From: Alphaproteobacteria bacterium MarineAlpha9_Bin3
Lineage (GTDB): Bacteria > Pseudomonadota > Alphaproteobacteria > TMED109
DNA: 64,000 nucleotides
Assembly: GCA_002937655.1 (NCBI GenBank)
Contig: PTKH01000001.1
Location: 62,001-126,000 of the forward strand
Direction: 5' to 3'
A program made the translations under genes and the position numbers. Of the stretch, positions 37,464 to 46,335 are shown in pieces. The notes below the pieces were generated by a model that was given only the letters and a program-made list of their open reading frames with translations, searched no databases and had not been told where the DNA came from. The stretch's first letter is position 1. Every line of letters begins with the position of its first letter.

Positions 37464-39335
37464 CTATTTTATTATTTTTTTAATTTCATCAAGAATAGAT
37501 TCATCATCAATAGTTGCAGGTATTTTATAAGGCTTTTTATCTACAATTGAAGCTATTGTACTTCTTAATATTTTTCCAGACCTGGTTTTTGGTAGTCTTT
37601 TTACCACTATAACTTTTCTAAAAGAGGCAACAGGTCCAATCTCATTTCTAACCATACTTATTGTATCTTCAATTATTTTCTCATTAGGTTCTATAGTACC
37701 AGCATTAATAACAATAAACCCCATAGGAATTTGCCCTTTTAATTCATCCTCTACTCCTACTACAGCGCATTCTGCAATATTTTGGTGTTTAGATAATACT
37801 TCTTCCATTGCACCGGTTGATAATCTGTGCCCTGCGCAATTAATAATATCATCTGTTCGTGACATTACCCATATATATCCTTCATTATCTATATAACCAG
37901 CATCTGCACTACTATACCAACCAGGATAATCTTCCAAATATGCTTTTTTGTACCTATCTTTATCTTGCCAGAGCGTAGAGCTACAACTAGGTGGTAAAGG
38001 TAATTTTATAGCTAGTGCTCCTATTTCTCCTCTTGGCTTGATATTTCCATTATCGTCCAAGCACTGTACTTCAAAACCTGGTGAAGCTTTACCTGTGGAA
38101 CCAGGTTTGATTTTAAATAAATCTAGTCCAGAAAAATTTCCCGCAATAGCCCATCCAGTTTCTGTTTGCCACCAATGATCTATAACTGGAACATTTAGGT
38201 GCTCTGAAGTCCACTTTATGGTTGTAGGATCAGCTCTTTCTCCAGCTAAAAATTGCATTCTAAAATTTTGTAGATTATATTTTTTTATCTCTTCACCATT
38301 TGGATCATCTCTTTTTATGGCCCTCAAAGCTGTTGGAGCTGTAAACATAACTGAAACATTATAATCGCTTATAACTCTCCAAAATGATCCAGCATCTGGA
38401 GTTCCAGTCGGCTTACCTTCATACAATATTGAAGTGCAGCCACTTAGTAAAGGCGCATAAACTATATACGAATGACCTACTACCCATCCGATATCAGATG
38501 CTGCCCAAAAAACTTCTCCTGGCTTCAAACCATAGACCATTCTCATACTATTTTTTAAAGCAACAGCATGTCCTCCGTTATCTCTAACCATGCCTTTTGG
38601 ATCTCCTGTAGTACCTGAAGTATACAATATGTATAAAGGATCAGTTGATTTGACTGAAACAGGTTTGGTACTATTAGAATTATTTATTAACTCTTGTAAA
38701 TTAAAATCTCTTCCATCAATTAGCTTAGCTTCACAAATTTTTCTTTGAAAAATAAAACATGTTTTAACTTTATAATCGGCTATTTCAATTGCTTTATCTA
38801 ACATAGGCTTATATTCAATTATTTTTCCTGGTTCAATTCCACATGAACCTGCAATAATGATCTTAGGCTTGGAATCATTAATTCTAGTAGCTAGTTCGTT
38901 CGGTGCAAAGCCTCCAAAAACGACAACATGAATTGCGCCTAGTCTTGCGCAGGCAAGCATTGATGCTACTGCTTCTGGTATCATTGGCATATAAATTAAT
39001 ACTCTATCACCTTTTGACACACCATAATTTTGAAGAGCGCCAGCTATTCTTTCAGTTTTTATTAAAAGCTCTTTATAGGTATAAGTAATTTTAGTTTGTG
39101 TAACCGGACTATCATATATTAAAGCTTTTCTATCAGCATTACCGTTTTCAACATGAATATCTAAACAATTATAACAAGTATTTAGTTCTCCATCTGGGAA
39201 CCAATTCCAAAAAGGAGGATTTGATGAGTCTAATATTTTTTCTGGTTTTTTATACCAATGAATATCCTCAGATTTATTTTGCCAATACTTAATGGGATTA
39301 TTTTTCCAATTTTCATAATTTTCATTATACGACAT
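37464..39335 (-). CDS. prpE: Propionyl-CoA synthetase
   Basis: A 623-residue AMP-forming acyl-CoA synthetase activating propionate. The N-terminus (YENWKNNPIKYWQNKSEDIHWYKKP, split for length) and the ITYTYKELL segment fit the PrpE branch rather than Acs. ATP motifs are LYTSGTTGDPKGMVRDNGG (about 240-258) and the lysine of the C-terminal PKTRSGKILRSTIASI near 595, which is the acetylation site in this family. With methylmalonyl-CoA mutase at 21173-23326 it gives both ends of a propionate route. A strong terminator lies between the upstream Bax-inhibitor gene and this one. Confidence 0.92.
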   Translation of the reverse strand: MSYNENYENWKNNPIKYWQNKSEDIHWYKKPEKILDSSNPPFWNWFPDGELNTCYNCLDIHVENGNADRKALIYDSPVTQTKITYTYKELLIKTERIAGALQNYGVSKGDRVLIYMPMIPEAVASMLACARLGAIHVVVFGGFAPNELATRINDSKPKIIIAGSCGIEPGKIIEYKPMLDKAIEIADYKVKTCFIFQRKICEAKLIDGRDFNLQELINNSNSTKPVSVKSTDPLYILYTSGTTGDPKGMVRDNGGHAVALKNSMRMVYGLKPGEVFWAASDIGWVVGHSYIVYAPLLSGCTSILYEGKPTGTPDAGSFWRVISDYNVSVMFTAPTALRAIKRDDPNGEEIKKYNLQNFRMQFLAGERADPTTIKWTSEHLNVPVIDHWWQTETGWAIAGNFSGLDLFKIKPGSTGKASPGFEVQCLDDNGNIKPRGEIGALAIKLPLPPSCSSTLWQDKDRYKKAYLEDYPGWYSSADAGYIDNEGYIWVMSRTDDIINCAGHRLSTGAMEEVLSKHQNIAECAVVGVEDELKGQIPMGFIVINAGTIEPNEKIIEDTISMVRNEIGPVASFRKVIVVKRLPKTRSGKILRSTIASIVDKKPYKIPATIDDESILDEIKKIIK

Positions 39336-39361
39336 AGTAATCTTTCTGATTTTTTACTTAT

Positions 39362-39396
39362 AAAAAAAGGCGTTAATTAATTTAATTAACGCCTTT
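39362..39396 (-). terminator. Rho-independent terminator of the Bax-inhibitor-1 gene
   Basis: Bases 39366-39380 and 39382-39396 are a perfect 15-base inverted repeat (arm AAAGGCGTTAATTAA) around a single base. The effective hairpin has an 11-base or longer stem including a GC core. On the minus strand it is followed by a run of seven U residues (complement of 39362-39368). It begins 21 bases after the stop of the upstream gene. This is the clearest intrinsic terminator in the window and separates that gene from prpE. Confidence 0.85.
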
Positions 39397-39417
39397 AAAG
39401 TTTATAAAAATTTATTT

Positions 39418-40164
39418 TTAACGTCTATTACCTAAAAGCATTAGAAGCATAATAAATAAATTTAGGAAATCAAGATATAACTTTAAAGCGCCCATAATAG
39501 CTTTTTTTACTTGCGTTTCTCCGTTTTCTCCTTCTACATACATTTCCTTTAAAGTTTGTGTATCGTATGCTGTTAAACCAGTAAATATTAAAACTCCTAG
39601 CACACTAATCATAAATTGCATCATTGTGGATTGTAGAAAAATATTTACTACCATTGCTATAATAATACCAATTAAGCCCATCATTAAAAAAGATCCAAAA
39701 TTAGCGAGAGACTTTTTTGTAGTATATCCATAAATACTTGCAGCTAAAAAAGTAGAGGAGGAAATAAAAAATACACGAGCAACAGATTCACCTGTATAAG
39801 CTAAAAATATTGATGCTAATGATATTCCATAGCACCCAGATAAAACCCAAAACATCGTTTGAGCAGTAGAAGCCTTCATTTTTTGAATTCTCATAGATAG
39901 CATCATAACTAAACCCAATGGTGCAAGCATAAATATAAAGCCTAAAGGAGAGGCGAATAAAGCTTGTCCAAGAGCAGTATATTGTCCGTTTTGATCTATT
40001 GATGCTCCTGAAACTAGCCAAGCAATTAAACCTGTAATAGCCAGACCAACTGTCATATAGCCATAAATTTTTTGCATATAAGCTCTTAAACCTGCATCTT
40101 CAGAACTTAAAGATGCAGCTCTAGCTTGTGTTTGAGGGTTAGAACTAAAATGACCAATTTTCAT
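39418..40164 (-). CDS. Bax inhibitor-1 (YccA/YbhL) family membrane protein
   Basis: A 248-residue inner-membrane protein with about seven transmembrane segments. The family features are visible: ARAASLSSEDAGLRAYMQKIYGYM at the N-terminus, FSSTFLAASIYGYTTKKSL-type (here FFISSSTFLAASIYGYTTK) mid-protein, and TAYDTQTLKEMY followed by ALKLYLDFLNLFIMLL at the end. YccA in E. coli inhibits FtsH; others act as calcium leak channels. A GGAG site lies before the ATG. Ends in a strong terminator. Confidence 0.93.
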   Translation of the reverse strand: MKIGHFSSNPQTQARAASLSSEDAGLRAYMQKIYGYMTVGLAITGLIAWLVSGASIDQNGQYTALGQALFASPLGFIFMLAPLGLVMMLSMRIQKMKASTAQTMFWVLSGCYGISLASIFLAYTGESVARVFFISSSTFLAASIYGYTTKKSLANFGSFLMMGLIGIIIAMVVNIFLQSTMMQFMISVLGVLIFTGLTAYDTQTLKEMYVEGENGETQVKKAIMGALKLYLDFLNLFIMLLMLLGNRR

Positions 40165-40188
40165 ATTTTAAAACTCCAATTTATAAAA

Positions 40189-40206
40189 CAAAAAAATATT
40201 TTTTTG
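40189..40206. repeat. Perfect 18-base palindrome in the Bax-inhibitor leader
   Basis: The sequence CAAAAAAATATTTTTTTG reads the same on both strands. It lies 25 bases upstream of the Bax-inhibitor-1 start, between a possible TATAAT box (on the minus strand) and the GGAG ribosome site. It may fold in the mRNA leader, although with only A-U pairs it would be weak. The rest of the 183-base gap to the pterin dehydratase gene is very A/T-rich with no other clear feature. Confidence 0.4.
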
Positions 40207-40347
40207 TCTAAGATTATATTTTTTAATATATATTATATATTGTGAAAAATCTATATTTTACAAGCTAATTAATATAACTTTTTTGTATAATTACTTTTAT
40301 TTTTTAGTATAAAGAAAAATATAATATTAATGTAAGAGTTAAAATAA

Positions 40348-40641
40348 ATGAAGTTAGAGCAAAAAGATGTTGAAAATAAACTTTTGAGTTTAGAGGACTG
40401 GAAATTTAATGGAGAAACTCAGACTATTTTTAAAAAATATACATTTAATAATTTTAAAAGTGCTTTTCTTTGGATGACACATATATCAGAAGAAGCTGAA
40501 AGATTAAATCATCACCCTGAATGGAAAAATATTTATAATACGGTTGAGGTAGTTCTTACTACACATGACATATTAGGTTTATCTAATAAAGACTTTATTT
40601 TAGCTTTATTTATGGATAAAGAATTTAAAAAATTCCTGTAG
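40348..40641 (+). CDS. phhB: Pterin-4a-carbinolamine dehydratase
   Basis: A 97-residue dehydratase of the PCD/DCoH family that recycles the pterin cofactor after aromatic hydroxylation. The signature TLNHHPEW pattern is present as RLNHHPEWKNIYNTVEVVLTTHD (about 62-84), containing the catalytic His-His-Pro. A phenylalanine hydroxylase gene is not in the window, although FAH- and MaiA-like genes at 59912-61278 would fit tyrosine catabolism. It is followed 10 bases later by a DUF3429 gene. Confidence 0.93.
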   Translation: MKLEQKDVENKLLSLEDWKFNGETQTIFKKYTFNNFKSAFLWMTHISEEAERLNHHPEWKNIYNTVEVVLTTHDILGLSNKDFILALFMDKEFKKFL

Positions 40642-40651
40642 AAAATGTAAA

Positions 40652-41131
40652 ATGTTTAAATATATTTCGTTCTTAAATTTATATAAAATTCCAATAGCCC
40701 CCTTAATATTAGGTTTAGGGGGTACTTTACCATTTATAATTTTATCTTTAGCTATTTGGTTAGGTTCATATGAATTAAAGTTAATGGCCTTATTTAATTT
40801 GATAAATTATTCAATTATAATTTTATCTTTTGTGGGAGCAGTTCACTGGGGTGCTGCTATGTTAAGAAAAGATATATTTTTTAAGTATTATTTAATATCA
40901 ATAATACCAGCGCTGTTAGGTTGGTTCTTAATAATGGGATTTCTAGCAAATTATTTAATAATATTTATTATTTTGATGATATTATTTTTAGTTATATTTT
41001 TTATAGACGTCAAAGCAGTCAGGAATAATTTACTTCCTGAATGGTATTTACCCCTTAGAAAGATTATTACTATTATAGTTTTTTTATGTCTAGGTTCAGT
41101 TTGCTTAGCCCTTAACATAAAGGTTTTGTAA
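40652..41131 (+). CDS. DUF3429 family membrane protein
   Basis: A 159-residue protein with about five transmembrane segments of the DUF3429 family (YggT-unrelated). Recognisable parts are the N-terminal PLILGLGGTLPFIILSLA and the YSIIILSFVGAVHWGAAML segment (about 53-72), with the conserved HWG. It ends in a hydrophobic helix. The function is unknown. It is likely co-transcribed with phhB and is convergent with the DMT carrier gene two bases away. Confidence 0.87.
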   Translation: MFKYISFLNLYKIPIAPLILGLGGTLPFIILSLAIWLGSYELKLMALFNLINYSIIILSFVGAVHWGAAMLRKDIFFKYYLISIIPALLGWFLIMGFLANYLIIFIILMILFLVIFFIDVKAVRNNLLPEWYLPLRKIITIIVFLCLGSVCLALNIKVL

Positions 41132-41133
41132 AA

Positions 41134-42027
41134 CTATTTTTTTTTAATTTGATCTAAAAAAAGAATTATCATAGTTGAAACTATAATAACTATTGAACCA
41201 ATTATTTCATTTAAATATGGTATTTCGTTAAATAATATAAAACCATATATACCGGCAAAAATCAGTCTGCTATAATCAGCAGGCATTACTACTGTGGCAG
41301 AACTATTTTTTAAACCCCAAATTGTTAGCATTTGTGCAATAGTTCCGCATGTAGCAGCTATAAATATAAGTAATAAATTAAAAAGACTTATTGAACTCCA
41401 AAAAATAATACAAGGTATCAATAATGCAATTGAAGATATTATTCCATAATAAAGCTGTATAGTTAATGTGGATTCAGTTGAAGTTAATGATTTGACTGTT
41501 AACTTAACACAGCTTACAAAAAATGCTCCAATTAAAGCAATCATTGCTGAATAATAAGTAATACCAGAGTCATTTTCAGGGTTGATTATTATTATTACTC
41601 CTATGAACCCCAATATTATTAGACTAATTCTTATAAAATCAGTTTTTTCACCCATGAAGATTATTGCAAGAGGAACCAGAAATAATATTCTTGTATAGCC
41701 TAAAGTTACTGCAGTTGCTAAAGGCATCATAGATAAAGCTGTGAAGCCAGCCATGATTGCTCCTACACCTAATAATCCCCTAAAAACATGTAATTTTAAT
41801 CTATTAGTATTTAATACTTTATATAAATTGTCTTTTAAAATAATTGGAAAAAGAATTAATAAACCAAAAAAACAGCGAAAAAAAGCGAGTTGGAAAGGGT
41901 GGAGTTCAGCTGTTAAATATTTTATAATTGTTCCCATAATAGGAAAAGTAGCTGAAGCAAGCAGAATAAATATAAAACCTTTAGTATTTGGGTTAAATGA
42001 ACTCCAAATTTTTTTTAATTTATGCAT
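41134..42027 (-). CDS. DMT-superfamily permease (EamA)
   Basis: A 297-residue inner-membrane protein with about ten transmembrane helices from two EamA repeats (about 16-146 and 157-292). Landmarks are HPFQLAFFRCFFGLLILFPI and AVTLGYTRILFLVPLAIIFMGEK in the first half and PADYSRLIFAGIYGFILFNEIP in the second. It is related to S-adenosylmethionine/RhaT-type drug/metabolite carriers; substrate unknown. It follows the quinone oxidoreductase gene by six bases and is probably co-transcribed. Confidence 0.9.
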   Translation of the reverse strand: MHKLKKIWSSFNPNTKGFIFILLASATFPIMGTIIKYLTAELHPFQLAFFRCFFGLLILFPIILKDNLYKVLNTNRLKLHVFRGLLGVGAIMAGFTALSMMPLATAVTLGYTRILFLVPLAIIFMGEKTDFIRISLIILGFIGVIIIINPENDSGITYYSAMIALIGAFFVSCVKLTVKSLTSTESTLTIQLYYGIISSIALLIPCIIFWSSISLFNLLLIFIAATCGTIAQMLTIWGLKNSSATVVMPADYSRLIFAGIYGFILFNEIPYLNEIIGSIVIIVSTMIILFLDQIKKK

Positions 42028-42033
42028 TTATAG

Positions 42034-43008
42034 TTAATGACTGCTAAGAATAATTTTACCAGTATTAGACCTGCTTAGTAAATAATTTAAAGCCTCAGTT
42101 GCATCTTCTAATTTAAATATTTTACCAATTTTTGGCTTTAATCGCTTTTCTTCATACATTTGCATTAATTTATTAAAAGAATCACCGATAAGCTTAGGAT
42201 TAATAAAAGCATATTGTCCCCAATAAAGTCCAATCGCCGAAGCGCTTTGTAAAAGTAGGCGATTTGCCGGAATTTTAGGTATTTTACCTCCTGCAAACCC
42301 AATTATTACAAATTTACCCTCCCAACTGAGGCTTTTTATTGCATCATCGGCAGATTCTCCTCCTATCATATCAATTACTAAGTTTACTCCATTTGGTGCT
42401 AATTTTTTTAAACTATGCCTAAAAATTTCATTATTATAATTTATAGTGCTATTTGCTCCATGTATTTTGCATGTTTCACATTTCTCATCACTACCTGCGG
42501 CAGCTATTATATTAGCCCCAAATGCTCTGGCAATTTCAACGCAAGCTAAACCAACACCACCAGCTGCTCCAAGTATTAAACATGTTTGATTATTTGTAAG
42601 TTTACCTTTCCATTCTATTGCTCCAAATGCTGTTCCATAAGCAACTGGAAAAGATGCAGCAGTAATAAAATCCATACAATCAGGAATTTTATAAACATTT
42701 TCAGCTGGCATAACTATCTCATTACAATAACTTCCATATTTTGCTATACCAATAACCCTATCATTAATATTTACATTTTTAACATCTGAGCCTATTTCAA
42801 TGATTGTTCCTGATAATTCCAAACCTGGCGAAAATGGAGGTCTAGGTCTCTCTTGATATCTGCCCTTTATGACTAAAGTATCAGCAAAATTCACTCCGAT
42901 ATTTTCTACTTTAATTCTAACTGATAAATCTTTTATATCTGGAGAAGAACATTCTTCGAGTAATAAATTTTCTGGTCCGCCATATTTATTTACAATCATT
43001 CTTTTCAT
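42034..43008 (-). CDS. NADPH:quinone oxidoreductase-like (second copy)
   Basis: A 324-residue medium-chain dehydrogenase/reductase family protein. The start chosen is the ATG at 43008, because a GAAGGA ribosome site sits eight bases upstream; the TTG at 43023 overlaps that site. Motifs include VNKYGGPENLLLEE at the N-terminus, GVNFADTLVIKGRYQERP (substrate domain), and the cofactor loop LGAAGGVGLACVEIARAFGA near 140. No zinc ligands seen. Distinct from the copy at 288-1283. It lies upstream of the DMT carrier. Confidence 0.9.
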   Translation of the reverse strand: MKRMIVNKYGGPENLLLEECSSPDIKDLSVRIKVENIGVNFADTLVIKGRYQERPRPPFSPGLELSGTIIEIGSDVKNVNINDRVIGIAKYGSYCNEIVMPAENVYKIPDCMDFITAASFPVAYGTAFGAIEWKGKLTNNQTCLILGAAGGVGLACVEIARAFGANIIAAAGSDEKCETCKIHGANSTINYNNEIFRHSLKKLAPNGVNLVIDMIGGESADDAIKSLSWEGKFVIIGFAGGKIPKIPANRLLLQSASAIGLYWGQYAFINPKLIGDSFNKLMQMYEEKRLKPKIGKIFKLEDATEALNYLLSRSNTGKIILSSH

Positions 43009-43169
43009 AGATATATCCTTCAAATTTATTTAAAATCTTTATAAGTAAATATATATATTAATCTTTTTAATTTCTAAAATATTAATTTCTTAAACGATTT
43101 GTCTTTTTGCTTCATAATATTATATATTCTTAATTTATAATTAATTTTTATTTTAATAGAAAAAACTAT

Positions 43170-43676
43170 ATGTGTAATTTATTAATAACTATATTTATTT
43201 TTCTCTTTTTTTTACAATCACCCTTATGGGCTCAACAAAATAATGATTTAGGATCATATAGTGATTGGCAAGCTACATATTGGGATGAAGGTGCAGGGGT
43301 GTGTACAATGATGACTATACCTAAAAAGGAAGAGGGTAAATATTCTAAAAGAGGTGAGGTATTTGCACAAGTAGTAAAAAATAAGGGTGCTAAAGATTCA
43401 GGAGTTGTAAATTTTGTAGCAGGGTATACATTTAAAGAAAATTCTGAGGTAAATGTTATAATAGATAATAAACATTCATTTGTTTTATTTACAAATAAAT
43501 CTACTGCTTGGGCGCAAACTGAAAAAGACGACGCTTCTCTAATAAAATATATGAAATTAGGAAATAAAATGATAGTAAAAGGTATTTCATCTCGAGGAAC
43601 CAATACAAAAGATACTTATTCATTAAAAGGATTTGTTGCTGCATACAAGGCTATGAATAAAAAATGTCAACAATGA
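43170..43676 (+). CDS. IalB-type exported protein
   Basis: A 168-residue exported protein of the invasion-associated locus B family. A signal peptide spans residues 1-21 (LFFLQSPLWAQQ). Family hallmarks follow: DWQATYWDEGAGVC, VNFVAGYTFKENSEVNV near 91, AWAQTEKDDASLIKYMKLG, and the SSRGTNTKDTYSLKGFVAAY end. Two cysteines could form a disulfide. In Bartonella the founding member affects erythrocyte invasion, but the family is widespread in free-living alphaproteobacteria, where it is thought to be an envelope protein. Neighbour rlmN is the usual context. Confidence 0.88.
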   Translation: MCNLLITIFIFLFFLQSPLWAQQNNDLGSYSDWQATYWDEGAGVCTMMTIPKKEEGKYSKRGEVFAQVVKNKGAKDSGVVNFVAGYTFKENSEVNVIIDNKHSFVLFTNKSTAWAQTEKDDASLIKYMKLGNKMIVKGISSRGTNTKDTYSLKGFVAAYKAMNKKCQQ

Positions 43677-44761
43677 TGAAAAATGTTCCTATAAATTCAT
43701 TTACAAAAGATGAGCTTAATAAATATATTTTGGATTTAGGTGAAAAAAATTATAGAGCTAAACAAGTATGGAAATGGTTATATGTTAACGGTGTGAAATC
43801 GTTTAGCGAAATGTCCGATATAGGAATAAAATTAAGAGAAAAATTACATTCTAACCTAGATCATAATAGGTTAGATATTGACCAACATCAGATATCTAAA
43901 GATGGTACACAAAAGTGGTTATTTAAATTAAGTGACGATAGGAAAATAGAAACGGTATTTATCCCTGAAACTGATAGAGGTACATTATGTATTTCATCGC
44001 AAGTAGGGTGCACCTTATCTTGTTCCTTTTGTCATACCGGGACAATGCCCTTAGTAAGAAATTTATCTACTAATGAAATAATAGGTCAAATTCTTGCTGC
44101 TAAAGATGGCTTAGAAGATTGGGATATAAAAAATAGAAAAATTACTAATATAGTATTTATGGGTATGGGCGAGCCTTTATATAATTATCAGGAGGTAACA
44201 AGAGCAATAAAAATATTATTAGATAACGAAGGCCTTTGCTATTCTAGACGCAAAATCACTTTATCTACTTCAGGTGTTGTTCCTATAATCCAAAAACTTA
44301 AATATGAATTAGACGTTAGTTTGGCAATAAGTCTTCATGCAGTAAATGATGATATAAGAAATATATTAGTACCTATCAATAAAAAATGGCCAATAAAAGA
44401 ATTATTATCTGCATTAGAGATTTATCCAGGTGTAAATAATTCAAGAAGAATTACATTTGAATATGTTATGTTAGATGGAGTGAACGATTCTATTAACGAT
44501 GCCAAAAAGTTAGTAAAACTTCTGAAACCAATTCATGCGAAAGTAAATTTAATTCCATTTAACCCTTGGCCGGGAAGTATTTATAAATGTTCCTCTGAGA
44601 AAACTATTAAAGATTTTGCTGATGAAGTTTGTTATAATGGAGGTATTACTGCTACTGTTCGTCATGCAAGAGGCCAAGATATATTGGCAGCTTGTGGTCA
44701 GTTAAAAAGTAATAGTGTGAGACTAAGTAGAGAAAAAGTTGCAAATATTAATTTTGTATAA
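43664..44761 (+). CDS. rlmN: Dual-specificity 23S rRNA/tRNA m2A methyltransferase
   Basis: A 365-residue radical-SAM methyltransferase that modifies A2503 in 23S rRNA and A37 in tRNAs. The Fe-S cluster cysteines are C-x3-C-x2-C in GCTLSCSFCHTG (about 121-132), and the mechanistic cysteine is in the C-terminal AACGQL near residue 347. KITLSTSGVVPI and SLHAVNDDIRNILVPIN are typical. The start given overlaps the ialB-like end by 13 bases; ATG codons at 43673 or 43676 are also possible. Confidence 0.95.
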   Translation: MSTMMKNVPINSFTKDELNKYILDLGEKNYRAKQVWKWLYVNGVKSFSEMSDIGIKLREKLHSNLDHNRLDIDQHQISKDGTQKWLFKLSDDRKIETVFIPETDRGTLCISSQVGCTLSCSFCHTGTMPLVRNLSTNEIIGQILAAKDGLEDWDIKNRKITNIVFMGMGEPLYNYQEVTRAIKILLDNEGLCYSRRKITLSTSGVVPIIQKLKYELDVSLAISLHAVNDDIRNILVPINKKWPIKELLSALEIYPGVNNSRRITFEYVMLDGVNDSINDAKKLVKLLKPIHAKVNLIPFNPWPGSIYKCSSEKTIKDFADEVCYNGGITATVRHARGQDILAACGQLKSNSVRLSREKVANINFV

Positions 44762-44788
44762 ATAAAAAATTATTTTATTGGAAAAAAA

Positions 44789-45991
44789 ATGTCAAAAGTT
44801 AAAAAAGTAGTTTTAGCATATTCTGGTGGCTTAGATACCTCAGTTATTTTGAAGTGGTTACAAGAGGAATATGATTGCGAAGTCGTTACATTTACTGCAG
44901 ATATAGGCCAAGGAGAGGAAATTGAACCTGCAAGAGTAAGAGCTCAAGAAATGGGTATTAAAGAAATATTTATAGAAGATTTAAAAGAAGAGTTTGTTAG
45001 AGATTATGTATTTCCTATGTTTAAGGCAAGTACCATATATGAAGGAACTTATCTGTTAGGTACTGCAATAGCTCGCCCACTAATCGCAAAAAGACAAATA
45101 GAAATTGCTAAAGAAACAGGTTCAGATTCTGTTTCGCATGGAGCTACGGGAAAAGGTAACGATCAAGTTCGTTTTGAGTTAGGTTATCTTGGCTTAAACC
45201 CTGACATAAATATTATTGCTCCTTGGAGAGAATGGGATTTAGATTCTAGAACTAAATTGATAGAATGGGCAGAAAAAAGAAATATATCAGTGCCAAAAGA
45301 TAAAAGAGGAGAACCTCCATATTCAACTGATGCAAATTTATTACATATTTCTTATGAAGGTAAAGCCCTTGAAGACCCTTGGGTTTCTGCAAGTGAAGAT
45401 ATGTTTACAAGAACTGTATCACCATTAAATGCTCCAGATGAAGAAGAAGAAATAATTATAGAATTTAAGGAAGGCACGCCTATAGCAGTTAATGGAAAAG
45501 TATTAAGCCCTTCAGATTTACTTGAAGATTTAAATATTAAAGCAGGTAGGCACGGAGTAGGAAGAGTTGATATAGTAGAAAATAGGTTCGTTGGGATGAA
45601 ATCAAGAGGAGTTTACGAAACTCCTGGTGGTACAATATTGTATATAGCCCATAGGGGAATAGAGCAATTAATATTAGATGGACCTTCTATGTTATTGAGA
45701 GATGAGCTTATGCCAAAATATGCATCTTTAATTTATAATGGGTTATGGTTTTCTCCTGAAAGAGAAATGTTGCAATCCTTAATAGATGAGAGCCAAAAAA
45801 ATGTTTCCGGAGAAGTTAAGGTGAAACTTTATAAAGGAAATTGCAGTTTAGTAGGAAGGCGTTCCCCTAAAAGTATTTATAATGAGGGTATAGTTACTTT
45901 TGAAGCAGGAAATAATTACGATCAAAGAGATGCTGGCGGTTTTATAAAATTAAATGCTTTAAGATTGCAACAGAGAAAAAAAATTAAATAG
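44789..45991 (+). CDS. argG: Argininosuccinate synthase
   Basis: A 400-residue enzyme of arginine synthesis joining citrulline and aspartate with ATP. The P-loop-like ATP motif is [19 protein letters not shown] (about 10-28), and [16 protein letters not shown] near 118 binds substrate. Length is normal for type I ArgG. A GGAAA site precedes the ATG. It follows rlmN by 27 bases. Together with argJ in the window it shows de novo arginine synthesis. Confidence 0.97.
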   Translation: MSKVKKVVLAYSGGLDTSVILKWLQEEYDCEVVTFTADIGQGEEIEPARVRAQEMGIKEIFIEDLKEEFVRDYVFPMFKASTIYEGTYLLGTAIARPLIAKRQIEIAKETGSDSVSHGATGKGNDQVRFELGYLGLNPDINIIAPWREWDLDSRTKLIEWAEKRNISVPKDKRGEPPYSTDANLLHISYEGKALEDPWVSASEDMFTRTVSPLNAPDEEEEIIIEFKEGTPIAVNGKVLSPSDLLEDLNIKAGRHGVGRVDIVENRFVGMKSRGVYETPGGTILYIAHRGIEQLILDGPSMLLRDELMPKYASLIYNGLWFSPEREMLQSLIDESQKNVSGEVKVKLYKGNCSLVGRRSPKSIYNEGIVTFEAGNNYDQRDAGGFIKLNALRLQQRKKIK

Positions 45992-45996
45992 ATTAT

Positions 45997-46287
45997 TTAA
46001 TATGGGCTTCCTAAAAAAAATTCAAATAAAATATTTCTAGCAAAGTGTAAAACTATTATGAGTATTATTGGTGAAATATCTATTCCCCCTAAATTAGGAA
46101 GTATTTGTTGTATTGGTGAAAGTAAAGGGCTCGTTAATTTATGCAAAGCATAATTAATCTGCCATATAAATCTATTATGCGTATTCACAATATTAAAAGC
46201 AATTAACCAACTCATTATTACTTGTAATATTAAAGTCCAAACGATTAATGTTACTACACTATCAATTAATATTAAAAGAGATTGCAT
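45997..46287 (-). CDS. YggT family membrane protein
   Basis: A 96-residue inner-membrane protein of the YggT family (homologous to the plastid CCB3/YLMG group). It has two hydrophobic regions: about 10-30 (VVTLIVWTLILQVIMSWLIAF) and about 70-90, separated by the conserved LTSPLLSPIQQILPNLGGIDISPI loop. The role is unclear, with links to division or membrane stress suggested in other bacteria. Single gene, convergent with argG. Confidence 0.9.
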   Translation of the reverse strand: MQSLLILIDSVVTLIVWTLILQVIMSWLIAFNIVNTHNRFIWQINYALHKLTSPLLSPIQQILPNLGGIDISPIILIIVLHFARNILFEFFLGSPY

Positions 46288-46335
46288 TTAATTCCTACTA
46301 ATTTGATATATTTATAATAAGCAATGTATAACTTA

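Noticed and set aside
43170-43676. Virulence or invasion factor (IalB)
   Set aside because: The family occurs throughout free-living alphaproteobacteria next to rlmN. Nothing else in the window suggests a host-associated lifestyle.
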